64,000 bases of DNA from Photobacterium angustum (GCF_003026365.1 NZ_PYOM01000020.1:32337-96336), one strand, 5' to 3'. Counted from the stretch's first letter, positions 9,457-17,983 are shown. Notes: generated from the sequence alone by a model not told the origin. Program-made: numbers and translations.

Positions 9457-9654
9457 GATCACTTCTCCGGTGTTGCCGATTATTAGCAAAATCGGAACTG
9501 GTGTAAAATCGAGCGGGCTATTCTATACCCAATCGCGGTCAAGATGTAGTTTTGCCGACAAATTGTGCAAGTTTATCTGTAAATACGATAAGGATAGATA
9601 AAAGATCAACAAGTTAACTTGTTTATAATGCAGATAAAGAAAAGAGAGAAAAAG

Positions 9655-10108
9655 AAAAAAGCGATAGGCTTGCACCTATCGCTCTATATGTAAGCCAGTG
9701 GCTTATATTCTGTCTAGTCATCCTAACTAGCGTGTAACGTCCCGGTTAAGCAACGTTCCCTTTGTTATTAGTGCTTTCCTTGCGAGCTTGTTGTTTGTCA
9801 TCATCCTGATGAGTTTTGCTCTTCCGTGTCCTGTCCATAGCAATTCAACTCGTCCTGAGTTGGCGTTCCATTTCGCTTACTATCATCCTGATAATAATGC
9901 CACCATCCTTGTGAGCACGTTATCCGTAACGTACCACTTATTGCGTCGACATCATGTCGTTGCAAAATCTTATCCGTAAGTGTCTTCCTGACATTCCAAT
10001 ACGCTTCTTGCGTCAACCCTAGTCATCCTAACTAGACGTCCTGTGATCCTTCGAGCTCCTGCTCATGTCATCCTAGCGCTTCCATCCGTTGTCGCTCTCC
10101 CTGTCGAC
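9655..10108 (-). ncRNA. csrC: CsrB/CsrC-family CsrA-sequestering RNA
   Basis: About 454 nt on the minus strand. It begins GTCGACAGGGAG, identical to the 5' end of E. coli CsrB. It contains 24 GGA triplets, many presented as AGGA in the loops of short perfect hairpins, for example at 9715-9731, 9810-9822, 9846-9862, 9891-9903 and 10019-10035. It ends in a strong terminator (stem 9661-9682, six T). These are the marks of the RNAs that titrate the translational regulator CsrA. The position between yihI and engB is that of csrC in E. coli. Vibrios carry several such RNAs (csrB, C, D), so the letter is assigned by synteny only. Confidence 0.93.
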
Positions 10109-10255
10109 ACGAGATAATTTACAGTAACCAAAGACTGAAACAATGTACCGATATCACATTTTTAAAAACACAAGTAACCACAAGAATTTAAGTCATTGTT
10201 ATTAAAGGTTATTGTGTTTTTAGCTACAAAATTTCGAGCTAAAACACCCCTCACA

Positions 10256-10273
10256 AATGGCAGATCTCTTACA
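10256..10273 (-). promoter_or_regulatory. Candidate VarA/UvrY (GacA-type) site upstream of the Csr RNA
   Basis: On the minus strand TGTAAGAGATCT is followed by a degenerate second half. It matches the left half and centre of the GacA/UvrY box (TGTAAG-N6-CTTACA). It lies about 155 bp upstream of the predicted RNA start, comparable to the distant upstream activating sequences of csrB and csrC in enteric bacteria. The right half is poorly conserved, so this is a candidate only. Confidence 0.45.
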
Positions 10274-10356
10274 AGCTGTTGAGCAAATAAGACAGAAGTA
10301 AAAATCGCCTTACTGAATAAAGCACCAAAAGATATAAAATGATGATTATTAGACAA

Positions 10357-10386
10357 TAAAAAAGCAGCCTAAAGGCTGCCTTTTTC
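10357..10386 (-). terminator. Terminator of the cytochrome c4 gene
   Basis: A stem GCAGCCT / AGGCTGC with a two-base loop is followed on the minus strand by a run of six T. It lies just downstream of the cytochrome gene. Confidence 0.85.
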
Positions 10387-10405
10387 TATTGAGAGCGAAC
10401 TATAT

Positions 10406-11029
10406 TTAATGCAAGCCGCCAACATATTGCGACAACGCATTAATTTCATCATCACTTAATTTTGCAGCAACCGAGCGCATCATCGCGTTCATATCATTAG
10501 CACGAGCACTTGAACGGAATTCTTCAAGTTGAAGTTTTACGTATTCCGCATTTTGACCAGAGATTTTAGGGAATCCAGATAAACTCATACCATTACCACG
10601 AGGACCATGACACGCAATACAGGCAGCGATACCACGTTCAGTATCACCAAAACGGTAAAGTTGTTGCGCGACTTCAACGGATTCTTTTGGGGAAGTATTA
10701 TCTGAAATAGGCAGGGAAGCATAATATACTGCGATATCTGCTATATCTTGGTCAGAAAGAGCCATGGCCATTCCTCCCATAACAGTATTATTACGTCCTT
10801 GTTTTCCGCCAGTAGTCATTGCCAGTTTGTATTCTTTTAATTGCTTTTCAAGATATTTAGGATGCTGCCCAGCAAGCTTGGGATATTGCTGCATCAACGC
10901 TGCATTGCCATCTGTACCATGGCAGGCGGCACATGTTGCAGCTTTCAATTTACCTGCTTCGATGTTGCCTTCTTCAGCCGTGGTCGAATAACTAGCAAGA
11001 AGGCTTAATATTAATATTAATTTCTTCAT
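10406..11029 (-). CDS. Dihaem cytochrome c4
   Basis: Periplasmic electron carrier, typically feeding cbb3-type oxidases. The 207-residue protein has a signal peptide (about 1-18) and two similar class I cytochrome c domains. The haem motifs are CAACHG (Cys 33, Cys 36, His 37) and CIACHG (Cys 137, Cys 140, His 141). Distal Met candidates are near MGGMAMALS and MMRSVAAKLS. A terminator follows. The neighbours engB and the Csr RNA are unrelated in function; a cytochrome c4 next to engB is also common in pseudomonads and vibrios. Confidence 0.92.
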   Translation of the reverse strand: MKKLILILSLLASYSTTAEEGNIEAGKLKAATCAACHGTDGNAALMQQYPKLAGQHPKYLEKQLKEYKLAMTTGGKQGRNNTVMGGMAMALSDQDIADIAVYYASLPISDNTSPKESVEVAQQLYRFGDTERGIAACIACHGPRGNGMSLSGFPKISGQNAEYVKLQLEEFRSSARANDMNAMMRSVAAKLSDDEINALSQYVGGLH

Positions 11030-11186
11030 GACATTCCATTTATAATTATAGGGCTTCCACTACCACAAGTAATGCTTACTTACTTAGTATACAATACGAT
11101 CCCAAACCAAGCTCGGTTTAACATATTTTATACATCTTCACATAAAAGCAATCAGTCGACTACTTGAAGACTAGACGGAGTTAACA

Positions 11187-11861
11187 GTGAATCAACCTCT
11201 CAACTACAGAAATACAAGTTTTATCACAAGTGCGCCAGATATTCGTCACTTGCCGCAAGATGCAGGCGTTGAGATTGCATTTGCTGGTCGCTCTAACGCG
11301 GGTAAGTCGAGTGCCCTAAACCGCTTAACCGATCAAAAAGGGTTAGCACGTACTTCAAAAACGCCTGGTCGTACTCAGCTGATCAATATGTTTGAAGTAG
11401 TTCAAGGTTGTAACCTTATCGATTTACCGGGTTATGGCTTTGCACAAGTTCCTCTTGAAATGAAATTAAAATGGCAGAAGTCGCTAGGAGAATACCTTCA
11501 GCGTCGAGAGTGCTTACAAGGCCTTGTGGTATTGATGGATATCCGTCATCCGATGAAAGATCTTGACCAGCAAATGATTAATTGGGCACTTGAAAGCCGT
11601 TTACCTGTAATGGTTTTACTGACTAAAGCAGATAAGCTAAAAAGTGGTGCTCGTAAAGCACAGGTGCTAAAAATCCGCCAAATGACTAAAGAGTTAGAAG
11701 GTGACGTACAAGTTGAAGCTTTCTCTTCATTAAAAGGCATTGGCGTCGATCAAGTTCGCCGTAAGTTGGATGAGTGGTACGCACCAGAGCTAGAGCGTCA
11801 ACGCGTGCTTGCCGGTGGTGATGATGTTTTCCCTGAGCAAATAGAAGAAGACAACGAGTAA
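11187..11861 (+). CDS. engB: Ribosome biogenesis GTP-binding protein EngB/YihA
   Basis: Essential TrmE-Era-type GTPase needed for 50S subunit assembly. The 224-residue protein shows G1 GRSNAGKS (34-41), G3 DLPGYG and G4 TKADK, in the usual order. The start is a GTG at 11187 preceded by CGGAG at 7 nt spacing. The C-terminal tail is acidic. The location between the csrC-type RNA and spf-polA is conserved with E. coli (yihA). Confidence 0.96.
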   Translation: MNQPLNYRNTSFITSAPDIRHLPQDAGVEIAFAGRSNAGKSSALNRLTDQKGLARTSKTPGRTQLINMFEVVQGCNLIDLPGYGFAQVPLEMKLKWQKSLGEYLQRRECLQGLVVLMDIRHPMKDLDQQMINWALESRLPVMVLLTKADKLKSGARKAQVLKIRQMTKELEGDVQVEAFSSLKGIGVDQVRRKLDEWYAPELERQRVLAGGDDVFPEQIEEDNE

Positions 11862-11873
11862 AATACGTTGTTT

Positions 11874-11930
11874 ATATAGCTCTAAGGATTGGAGCTATAA
11901 AAATTCCCCACCATCTCGGTGGGGCAAATT
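11874..11930. terminator. Two hairpins after engB (possible terminator)
   Basis: TATAGCTC / GAGCTATA (11875-11899) is followed by five A on the plus strand. CCCCACC / GGTGGGG (11906-11924) is followed by a weak T-run only when read on the minus strand. They probably slow or end transcription from both sides, but neither has a canonical U-tract on the plus strand. Confidence 0.4.
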
Positions 11931-12195
11931 AAGAGAGAAACAGGAGGTATTTTAGTTTTGTGCAACACACAATAATGATTTCTACTCTTAGCGCAATCCC
12001 TTCCCTTTATCTGACTCAATTTACATGTTTTTTTGCGACTCCCGACCAGATCACCCTCTAAAATCCGATATAAATATTACTTACCCCAACCTTGATCAGC
12101 ACATTATTCTCTTAACAAAATAACAACATGAAATGTTAATAAACCATATTTAGTTCTGGAAGTTTATTACAACCACATTTAACCAAAAAAAGAGC

Positions 12196-12296
12196 AAAAA
12201 AAAACCACTCCCAATAGTTTAGGAATGGTTATTTCATGGATTTGTTGAACGGCTAATAATGTCATCAGCACTGACAGCAAATATGAACAAGAAGCT
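12196..12296 (-). ncRNA. Candidate small RNA downstream of Spot 42
   Basis: The minus strand carries a TATACT -10 box (12303-12308) with a weak TTTAAA-type -35. It is followed by about 100 nt without a reading frame and a terminator of stem 12203-12230 with eight or nine T (12196-12204). There is no protein gene to which this terminator could belong. A second small RNA near spf (VSsrna24) has been reported in Aliivibrio salmonicida; I recall this from memory and cannot say whether this is the same RNA. Evidence here is promoter-like box plus terminator only. Confidence 0.5.
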
Positions 12297-12532
12297 GTTT
12301 TTAGTATAGCGGCTGTTGTTATTTTTTAAAGTATTTACTCTAAAAAATAACAACTAAAAAGAAAATAAAGATAAAAAAGGCCAACAGATGAGCCAAAAAG
12401 TTCAAATAGACCAATGAACGACCATAATTTGATTAGTAATTAGTTAAATAGAGAGAAAGCGAAAAAGAAATAAATGATCAACAGATAAAAAGAAAGGTAT
12501 AAACGGAGAGAAAAAATTTTCGAGCGCACAAT

Positions 12533-12638
12533 AAAAAACGCCCCGGTCCAAAGTGAGACCAGGGCGGCTGAATCAGCCAAATCCAATAACGTGAAACAAA
12601 AGGTCTGAAAGATAGAACATCTTACCTCTGTACCCTAC
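12533..12638 (-). ncRNA. spf: Spot 42 RNA
   Basis: Hfq-dependent small RNA that represses secondary carbon-source genes. The 5' end (minus strand, from 12638) reads GTAGGGTACAGAGGTAAGAT, the same as E. coli Spot 42. The segments TCTTTCAGACCTTTT and TTGGATTTGGCTGA are also conserved. The 3' terminator (stem 12539-12566, six T) completes an RNA of about 106 nt, against 109 in E. coli. The position between polA and engB is the conserved one. It is repressed by CRP-cAMP in E. coli; the only CRP-like element here (around 12680-12698) has a spacer one base too long. Confidence 0.95.
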
Positions 12639-12751
12639 ACCTGTAACTGTATATCAAACGTGCAGTTTTTGGAACCCCTAAATGTAGTTTTTTTTCACTT
12701 TGTTGTAAGTAAATTTTACATATTGGTTTTTATTTGTCGCTTATTTTTAAC

Positions 12752-12784
12752 AAAAAAAATAGCCAGCATCGTGCTGACTATTTT
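12752..12784 (-). terminator. Terminator of polA
   Basis: Stem AATAGTCAGCA / TGCTGGCTATT on the minus strand with a two-base loop, followed by eight T. It lies 29 bp after the polA stop and separates polA from spf. Confidence 0.88.
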
Positions 12785-12812
12785 TGATTATTTTTATTAT
12801 TACCAATAAATA

Positions 12813-15584
12813 TTAGTGCGCTTGATCCCAGTTATCACCGTAACCTGTATCAGCGATAAGTGGTACATCCAGCGTTGCTGCTTGTTCCATTAATGCTTTA
12901 ACTGATGCAGTTACCGCCTCAAGTGCTGATTCTTTCACTTCAAACACTAATTCATCGTGTACTTGCATTAATAAACGTACATTACCTTCCGGTTGTTGCT
13001 GCACCCAACCATCAACCGCAATCATCGCCAGCTTGATAATATCAGCCGCAGTTCCTTGCATTGGCGCATTGATTGCTGCACGTTCAGCTGCTTTTCGGCG
13101 TAAACCATTACGTGATTTAATGTCTGGTAGATACAGGCGACGACCAAAGAGCGTTTCAACGTAACCTTGCTCTGAAGCTGCATTACGCGTGCTTTCCATG
13201 TATTCTAAAACACCTGGATAACGCTCAAAATATACATTCATGTAGTTTTGCGCTTCATTACGTCCCATATCTAGCTGCTTTGCTAAACCAAACGCACTCA
13301 TACCATAAATCAAGCCAAAGTTAATCGCTTTAGCACGGCGACGCTGCTCACTGCTCACATCTTTAATATCTAAACTAAGAATTTCAGCAGCCGTTGCTGC
13401 GTGGATATCTTTACCATGACGGAAAGCATCTAATAATGCTTTATCACCAGATAAATGCGCCATAATACGTAGTTCAATTTGAGAGTAATCGACCGCAAGG
13501 ATCTTATAGCCGCTTTGCGCAACAAACGCTTGGCGAATACGACGACCTTCTTCATTTCGTACTGGAATATTCTGCAAATTTGGATCGCTTGATGATAGAC
13601 GTCCAGTTGCAGTCACAGCCTGATGGTAAGAAGTATGCACTCGACCCGTTGCAGGATTCACCATCTTAGGCAACTTATCGGTGTAAGTAGATTTCAGTTT
13701 TGCAAGTCCACGATATTCTAAGAGTAACTTAGGCAGTGGGTAATCAAGCGCAAGCTCTTGCAATACTTCTTCATTGGTTGACGGTGTACCTGATGGTGTT
13801 TTCTTTAAAACAGGTAATCCCATTTTTTCAAATAGGATCGCTTGAAGCTGTTTTGGCGAGCTTAAATTAAATTCTTGCTCGGCGATTTCAAACGCTTTTT
13901 TCTCAATTTCATCAAGTCGAGCAGCGATCTCTGTTGATTGTGCGCCAAGCAACATACTGTCGACATAAACACCCATGCGTTCCATACGTGAAAGTACTGG
14001 CACTAATGGCATTTCGATAGTTTCAAAGACATGCTTAAGTTTGTCGTCAGCTTCTACTTTAGGATATAACGTATTGTGCAAACGCAAAGTAATGTCAGCA
14101 TCTTCAGCAGCATAAGGACCCGCTTGCTCTAAATCTATTTGATTGAACGTTAGCTGCTTTTTGCCTTTACCTGCAACTTCTTCAAAACTGATATTCTTGT
14201 GCTCTAAATAACGTAGGGCAAGGCTATCCATATCATGACGCCCAACAACGCTATTAAACACATAAGATTCAAGCATGGTATCAAACACAATCCCCTGCAT
14301 TTCAATGCCATAACGAGCAACAATGCTGGCATCAAACTTAAGGTTTTGACCAATTTTCGCTTGTTTAGGATCTTCAAGTAACGGTTTTAACTGCTCAAAT
14401 ACCCAATCACGATCAAGCTGCGCTGGCGCATCAAGGTAATCGTGAGCCACAGGGACGTAAGCCGCTTTACCTTCTTCAATAGCAAAAGACACACCGACGA
14501 CATTCGCCGTCATGTAATCTAAACCATCAGTTTCGGTATCAAAGGCAAACGCCTTTGCCGCTTTTAATTGTTCAAGCCATGTAGCAAAGCTTTCTTTATC
14601 TAAAACCGTCTCATACCCACTACGATCGATCGTTGGTGCAACAGCTTTTTTCTCCGTTGGCACATCACCTGATTTTTCGTCAGCAACAATACGACCATCG
14701 CTTCCATCAAGCATTTCAGTTAACCAACGACGGAACTGTAACTTACCAAACAGCTCGGTGAGAGCATCTGTATCTGGTACGCCTTTACGCAGTTCATCAG
14801 GTTTTACATCTAGCTCAACATCCAATTTGATGGTGGCAAGCTTATATGACATGTAAGCCGCTTCTTTATTATCAATCAGCTTTTTCGCCATGGTTTTTGA
14901 ACCACGGAAACCGAGAGCAGCAATATCATCTAAATTATCGTATAAGGCATCTAACCCACCGATACCGGTTAGCAATGCTTTTGCTGTTTTCTCACCAACC
15001 CCAGGCACTCCTGGAATGTTATCCACTTTATCGCCCATCAGAGCAAGGTAGTCGATGATCAACTCAGGACCAATCCCAAACTTATCCACAACACCAGCGG
15101 GATCCATCACAACATCAGTCATGGTATTGATCAAGGTAACATTTTGATCCACCAGCTGCGCCATATCTTTATCACCTGTACTGATAAGTACTGGCATACC
15201 TTGTTGTGATGCTTGTGTGGATAACGTGCCAATCACATCATCAGCTTCAACCCCAGAGATCGCGATCAATGGTAGCCCCATCGCTTTGATCACTGCATGC
15301 AATGGTTCGATCTGACTGCGAAGATCGTCCGGCATCGGTGGACGATTGGCTTTATATTCAGGATACATATCATCACGGAAGGTTTTCCCTTTCGCATCAA
15401 AGATCACTGCGATATGTTCGGTTGAAAATTGACGTAACATGCTACGTAGCATGTTTACAACACCATAAATTGCACCCGTCGGCTCACCGTCAGAATTAGT
15501 GAAATTCGGTGCAGCATGGTAAGCGCGATACAGGTAAGAGGATCCATCAATCAGGATCAATGGATTTTCTGGAATAGTTGCCAT
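12813..15584 (-). CDS. polA: DNA polymerase I
   Basis: Repair and Okazaki-fragment polymerase. The 923-residue protein has three regions: a 5' nuclease domain (about 1-290; [16 protein letters not shown], then [14 protein letters not shown] helix-hairpin-helix), a 3'-5' proofreading domain (about 330-520; [10 protein letters not shown] keeps the acidic metal ligands) and a family A polymerase domain (about 540-923; VDYSQIELR motif A, the [15 protein letters not shown]-helix, and VHDELVFEV motif C). All key residues are present, so it is a complete three-activity enzyme (E. coli is 928). Two DnaA-box matches lie upstream (15739, 15881). Spot 42 lies downstream. Confidence 0.98.
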   Translation of the reverse strand: MATIPENPLILIDGSSYLYRAYHAAPNFTNSDGEPTGAIYGVVNMLRSMLRQFSTEHIAVIFDAKGKTFRDDMYPEYKANRPPMPDDLRSQIEPLHAVIKAMGLPLIAISGVEADDVIGTLSTQASQQGMPVLISTGDKDMAQLVDQNVTLINTMTDVVMDPAGVVDKFGIGPELIIDYLALMGDKVDNIPGVPGVGEKTAKALLTGIGGLDALYDNLDDIAALGFRGSKTMAKKLIDNKEAAYMSYKLATIKLDVELDVKPDELRKGVPDTDALTELFGKLQFRRWLTEMLDGSDGRIVADEKSGDVPTEKKAVAPTIDRSGYETVLDKESFATWLEQLKAAKAFAFDTETDGLDYMTANVVGVSFAIEEGKAAYVPVAHDYLDAPAQLDRDWVFEQLKPLLEDPKQAKIGQNLKFDASIVARYGIEMQGIVFDTMLESYVFNSVVGRHDMDSLALRYLEHKNISFEEVAGKGKKQLTFNQIDLEQAGPYAAEDADITLRLHNTLYPKVEADDKLKHVFETIEMPLVPVLSRMERMGVYVDSMLLGAQSTEIAARLDEIEKKAFEIAEQEFNLSSPKQLQAILFEKMGLPVLKKTPSGTPSTNEEVLQELALDYPLPKLLLEYRGLAKLKSTYTDKLPKMVNPATGRVHTSYHQAVTATGRLSSSDPNLQNIPVRNEEGRRIRQAFVAQSGYKILAVDYSQIELRIMAHLSGDKALLDAFRHGKDIHAATAAEILSLDIKDVSSEQRRRAKAINFGLIYGMSAFGLAKQLDMGRNEAQNYMNVYFERYPGVLEYMESTRNAASEQGYVETLFGRRLYLPDIKSRNGLRRKAAERAAINAPMQGTAADIIKLAMIAVDGWVQQQPEGNVRLLMQVHDELVFEVKESALEAVTASVKALMEQAATLDVPLIADTGYGDNWDQAH

Positions 15585-15738
15585 AGGGTTATTCTTATAT
15601 CCAAGCGTTTGTCGTTCAGGTTAGTAGCTCTATTATCGACCATATTAGGCGTTGAGCGACAGGAAAAATGCAATAACCATAGAATGCCACGCCCTGTCGC
15701 AAGTGTTAACCAATGTTTTATTCTATTCTCACTTTTTC

Positions 15739-15747
15739 TGTGGATAA
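15739..15747 (-). promoter_or_regulatory. DnaA box upstream of polA
   Basis: TTATCCACA on the minus strand is a perfect high-affinity DnaA box, about 155 bp upstream of the polA start. A second match in the same orientation lies at 15881-15889. DnaA-responsive expression of polA has been described in E. coli, so a regulatory role is plausible. Confidence 0.5.
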
Positions 15748-15880
15748 CTTTGTTAGTATTTAATTTACACCAGTTGATCGTTTTTTGGGTAATTAGGCAA
15801 ACAAGAAACTATTACAAACACAATCAAAGACTTAACTATAAACCTTGATTTCTATCCTCGATCCCTATTTGATCATTAAT

Positions 15881-15889
15881 TGTGGAAAA
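15881..15889 (-). promoter_or_regulatory. Second DnaA-box-like 9-mer upstream of polA
   Basis: TTTTCCACA on the minus strand fits the relaxed DnaA consensus TTWTNCACA. It has the same orientation as the box at 15739-15747 and is 142 bp away. It is weaker evidence on its own. Confidence 0.35.
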
Positions 15890-16228
15890 CCTCATAGTGA
15901 TAAAGCCAAATGCGGTAATAACACCATAAAAATCAGACGATTTGTTTAGTATCAAAACCAAAAATAACTAAACTGCGGTAATTTTAGCCGCTTCTACGCT
16001 ATTTAATGGCAGAGATACCTATCAGTAAAAATTTATCTTCGATAAAAAACTAAAGCATAGAAAGTTGATCTCTTTTTTATCTTAATAGTGATCAATAAAT
16101 ACGCTTCGATCGTGGCGCAGTAAAATCACACAGAAAGACTATGCCATCGTGAATGCAATAGAAAAAATAAACGGCTTAACGATAACGGATCAATGGAAGA
16201 TAAGCAGAAAATAGGCAGGTCTTAAAAA
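15890..16228. other. Gene-free stretch between the polA upstream region and RyhB
   Basis: AT-rich DNA with several GATC sites. I see no convincing reading frame, RNA or terminator here. Short ORFs in this area have no RBS and no recognisable product. Confidence 0.6.
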
Positions 16229-16395
16229 AGAAAAAGCGACGCTACTATTAGTAGCGTCGCTCAGCAGAAGTGGTGTTCGGTTATTAGCCCTACACTAATA
16301 ACACGCAACCGGAGCTGTAGTACACTGGAAGCAATGTGAGCAATGTCGTGCCATCAAGACGATATGATTATGTTCCATCCCTATCGCCTGAGTGC
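16229..16395 (-). ncRNA. ryhB: RyhB iron-responsive small RNA
   Basis: The minus strand at 16321-16351 contains GCACGACATTGCTCACATTG followed by CTTCCAGT, which is the conserved RyhB pairing core. A -35/-10 pair (TTGCAT at 16424-16429, 16 bp, TATTAT at 16402-16407) predicts a start near 16395. A strong terminator (stem 16236-16260 followed by T-rich sequence) gives about 167 nt, longer than the 90-nt enteric RyhB, as is known for vibrio RyhB. Two Fur boxes cover the promoter, so it should be made when iron is scarce and reduce synthesis of iron-using proteins. Confidence 0.92.
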
Positions 16396-16402
16396 CTGTT
16401 AA

Positions 16403-16417
16403 TAATAACCATTCTCA
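16403..16417 (-). promoter_or_regulatory. Fur box overlapping the ryhB -10
   Basis: TGAGAATGGTTATTA on the minus strand matches 11 of 14 defined positions of the 7-1-7 Fur consensus and overlaps the -10 element. Occupancy would block the polymerase directly. Confidence 0.65.
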
Positions 16418-16438
16418 CTTGAGATGCAAGTACTTTAT

Positions 16439-16453
16439 TGAGAATAATTGTCA
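16439..16453 (-). promoter_or_regulatory. Fur box upstream of ryhB
   Basis: TGACAATTATTCTCA on the minus strand matches 12 of 14 positions of the 7-1-7 Fur consensus. It lies just upstream of the -35 element of ryhB, 36 bp from the other Fur box. Confidence 0.75.
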
Positions 16454-16489
16454 TTTAAAAGATATTTTTTAACCAGTGCCTTCACAGCA

Positions 16490-16516
16490 TAAAAAAACCG
16501 ATCCTAAGATCGGCTT
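16490..16516 (-). terminator. Terminator of yhhQ
   Basis: Stem CCGATC / GATCGG (16498-16513), extended by A/T pairs, with seven T on the minus strand. It ends the yhhQ transcript before the ryhB promoter. Confidence 0.85.
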
Positions 16517-16546
16517 CTTCTTTCACCCTTATCACTAGTAACAAAA

Positions 16547-17257
16547 CTATTGATTAGTCTTTGCTGCCACTAACGTTTGCGGTGATAACGTTGTCAGCTT
16601 ATCAATTAAGTAATTAAGTAATACCCCATAAATAGGCACAAATAGTCCGAGACTAATAATTAACTTAAAGCTGTAATCCACCAACGCAATTTCCGTCCAA
16701 TTTGCTGCCATAAACGGATCGGGGCTGTGGTAAAAAGCAATACCAAAGAACGCAATGGTATCAATCGCATTACCAAAAATAGTGGAAGCCGTAGGGGCTA
16801 TCCACCATTGTTTTAATTGGCGTAGACGGTTGAATACCGACACATCTAAAATTTGCCCTAGCAAGTAAGCCATAAAACTGGCAATCGCAATACGAGCAAC
16901 AAACAGATTAAATTCCGTTAAATGTCCTAACCCTTGGTATTCGCCTTGGAAGAACAAGACCGATAATAAATACGATACGAGCAGTGCAGGCATCATGACA
17001 CGGAAAATAATTTTACGCGCCATTCCAGCCCCAAAAATACGCACAGTTAGATCGGTGGCTAAAAAGATAAACGGAAAAGTAAATGCTCCCCAGGTGGTGT
17101 GATAACCAAACACGGTAAAAGGTATTTGTACTAAGTAGTTACTCGATGCAATCACGAGTAAATGAAATAGCACTAAATAACCTAGGGCTTTACGTTGCTG
17201 TTGCGGAGTAAAAGAGGGTGAAGCTATAGTATTAGATTGAGATAAAGCAGTCGTCAT
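16547..17257 (-). CDS. yhhQ: Queuosine precursor transporter YhhQ (VUT family)
   Basis: Inner-membrane transporter for 7-cyano/7-aminomethyl-deazaguanine, the precursors of the tRNA base queuosine. From the ATG at 17257 the product is 236 residues with about six membrane helices and the family segments FPFIFLATDLTVRIFGA and NAIDTIAFFGIAFY. That start is chosen over one at 17293 because AAGG lies 7 nt before it. A TATAAT box lies at 17343-17348, leaving a leader of about 75 nt. I could not match a preQ1 riboswitch in that leader. The adjacent ryhB is transcribed in the same direction but separately. Confidence 0.88.
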   Translation of the reverse strand: MTTALSQSNTIASPSFTPQQQRKALGYLVLFHLLVIASSNYLVQIPFTVFGYHTTWGAFTFPFIFLATDLTVRIFGAGMARKIIFRVMMPALLVSYLLSVLFFQGEYQGLGHLTEFNLFVARIAIASFMAYLLGQILDVSVFNRLRQLKQWWIAPTASTIFGNAIDTIAFFGIAFYHSPDPFMAANWTEIALVDYSFKLIISLGLFVPIYGVLLNYLIDKLTTLSPQTLVAAKTNQ

Positions 17258-17342
17258 GTGAGACCTTTTTGTCAATGGGGGGAGGGAACCCAAAAATATA
17301 TGTTGCTCGCCATTTTATATGCCAACAACAACCAGGTCGGCG

Positions 17343-17348
17343 ATTATA
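17343..17348 (-). promoter_or_regulatory. -10 box of yhhQ
   Basis: A perfect TATAAT on the minus strand lies 86 bp before the chosen yhhQ start. No good -35 is seen at 17 bp. The leader contains an unusual C-rich run (on the minus strand) at about 17275-17289. Confidence 0.45.
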
Positions 17349-17390
17349 CAGAAATTCACTTTGTTGCCTAGCTCTTGATAAATATCAATC

Positions 17391-17702
17391 TCAATTTAAT
17401 AAGCCTGCGACAAATGCCAGTGTATCAAGATCATCCTCACTCATGGCCTCTAACCATAACGTGCTACTGTAATGTTCACCTTTGAGCAACAAGCGACAAC
17501 CTTCAAAATCGACTAACCAAATATGCAGATCAGCACTGCATTCTTTTTCAATCACAGTAGCATCGAGTGTCTTTAAAAGTTGTAAAGCAACTGAATCAAA
17601 ACTATCAAAGTCAAAATCAGGGCTAATAATGGATAAGTAACGTGCATTGAGATCGAGTTGACGAACGCTAAATGGTTGGCTTTTAAGTGGGGTCATTGTC
17701 AT
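17391..17702 (-). CDS. DUF3630-like small protein
   Basis: A 103-residue cytosolic protein with no signal peptide or membrane segment. It resembles the DUF3630 family found beside recQ and yhhQ in vibrios, judged from length, position and the FDSFDSVALQLL and WLVDFEGCRLLLKGEHY regions. The function is unknown. It is translated from an ATG preceded by AAGGAAT. It runs in the same direction as recQ (upstream) and yhhQ (downstream), but with wide gaps, so it is probably its own unit. Confidence 0.65.
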   Translation of the reverse strand: MTMTPLKSQPFSVRQLDLNARYLSIISPDFDFDSFDSVALQLLKTLDATVIEKECSADLHIWLVDFEGCRLLLKGEHYSSTLWLEAMSEDDLDTLAFVAGLLN

Positions 17703-17810
17703 TCCTTTTTATAACCAGAAAGATAAATAGCGCTTACTCACACCATGATGTAAGTAAGTGTTAATTAAGATTACAAAGATTTAGTACACGCTAGTATTTC
17801 GTATTTCATC

Positions 17811-17930
17811 ATGGTCTTATTAGCTCGCTATCAAAGACGTTATCGTGAGTCCCGTCGCGTTAACTTGATGGCCGGTGAAATGAATATTCCACCAAATACG
17901 CAAGCTGTTTTGTCGTGGCAAACTCCATAA
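17811..17930 (+). CDS. Possible 39-residue basic small protein
   Basis: A plus-strand ORF, ATG to TAA, encodes 39 residues beginning MVLLARYQRRYRESRRVNLM and ending SWQTP. It has an Arg-rich N-terminal third. It is the only plus-strand reading frame between two minus-strand genes, and a plus-strand Rho-independent terminator starts 24 nt after its stop, which argues that this strand is transcribed here. The frame is open upstream to 17769, and there is no strong Shine-Dalgarno before the ATG, so the start is uncertain. It could instead be a small RNA. I do not recognise the family. Confidence 0.45.
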   Translation: MVLLARYQRRYRESRRVNLMAGEMNIPPNTQAVLSWQTP

Positions 17931-17953
17931 TGGTGTTTCTTAACGCATTCTAT

Positions 17954-17983
17954 ACCGAGCTTACCATGAGCTCGGTTTTTTTA
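17954..17983 (+). terminator. Plus-strand terminator after the 39-codon ORF
   Basis: Stem ACCGAGCT / AGCTCGGT with a seven-base loop is followed by seven T on the plus strand only. The minus-strand side has no T-run, so it does not serve recQ. It implies a plus-strand transcript ending here. Confidence 0.8.

Noticed and set aside
9801..10016. 71-residue ORF on the minus strand and 63-residue ORF on the plus strand around 9.8-10.0 kb
   Set aside because: They lie inside the CsrB-type RNA, where repeated AGGA-loop hairpins create spurious open frames. There is no RBS and no protein-like conservation pattern visible.
10162..10356. 64-residue minus-strand ORF upstream of the Csr RNA
   Set aside because: No Shine-Dalgarno and no recognisable motif. 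It overlaps the region expected to hold the promoter and activator site of the RNA.
12680..12698. CRP site controlling Spot 42
   Set aside because: The element resembles TGTAG and TCACT but with a 7-base spacer in place of 6, so it is not a proper CRP site by sequence. Regulation by CRP remains possible through a weaker site.
15516..15848. 110-residue plus-strand ORF upstream of and overlapping polA
   Set aside because: It overlaps the start of polA on the opposite strand, has no RBS and an unusual composition. The region better fits the polA promoter with DnaA boxes.
15700..16200. Replication-origin-like look (DnaA boxes, GATC sites, AT-rich)
   Set aside because: Only two DnaA boxes, no array or 13-mer repeats, and none of the genes usually flanking vibrio origins (mioC/gidA, rctA/rctB). 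A polA control region explains it better.
17258..17343. preQ1 riboswitch in the yhhQ leader
   Set aside because: A queuosine-precursor transporter invites one, but I could not match the preQ1-I, II or III consensus in the 75-nt leader. It needs a covariance search to exclude fully.
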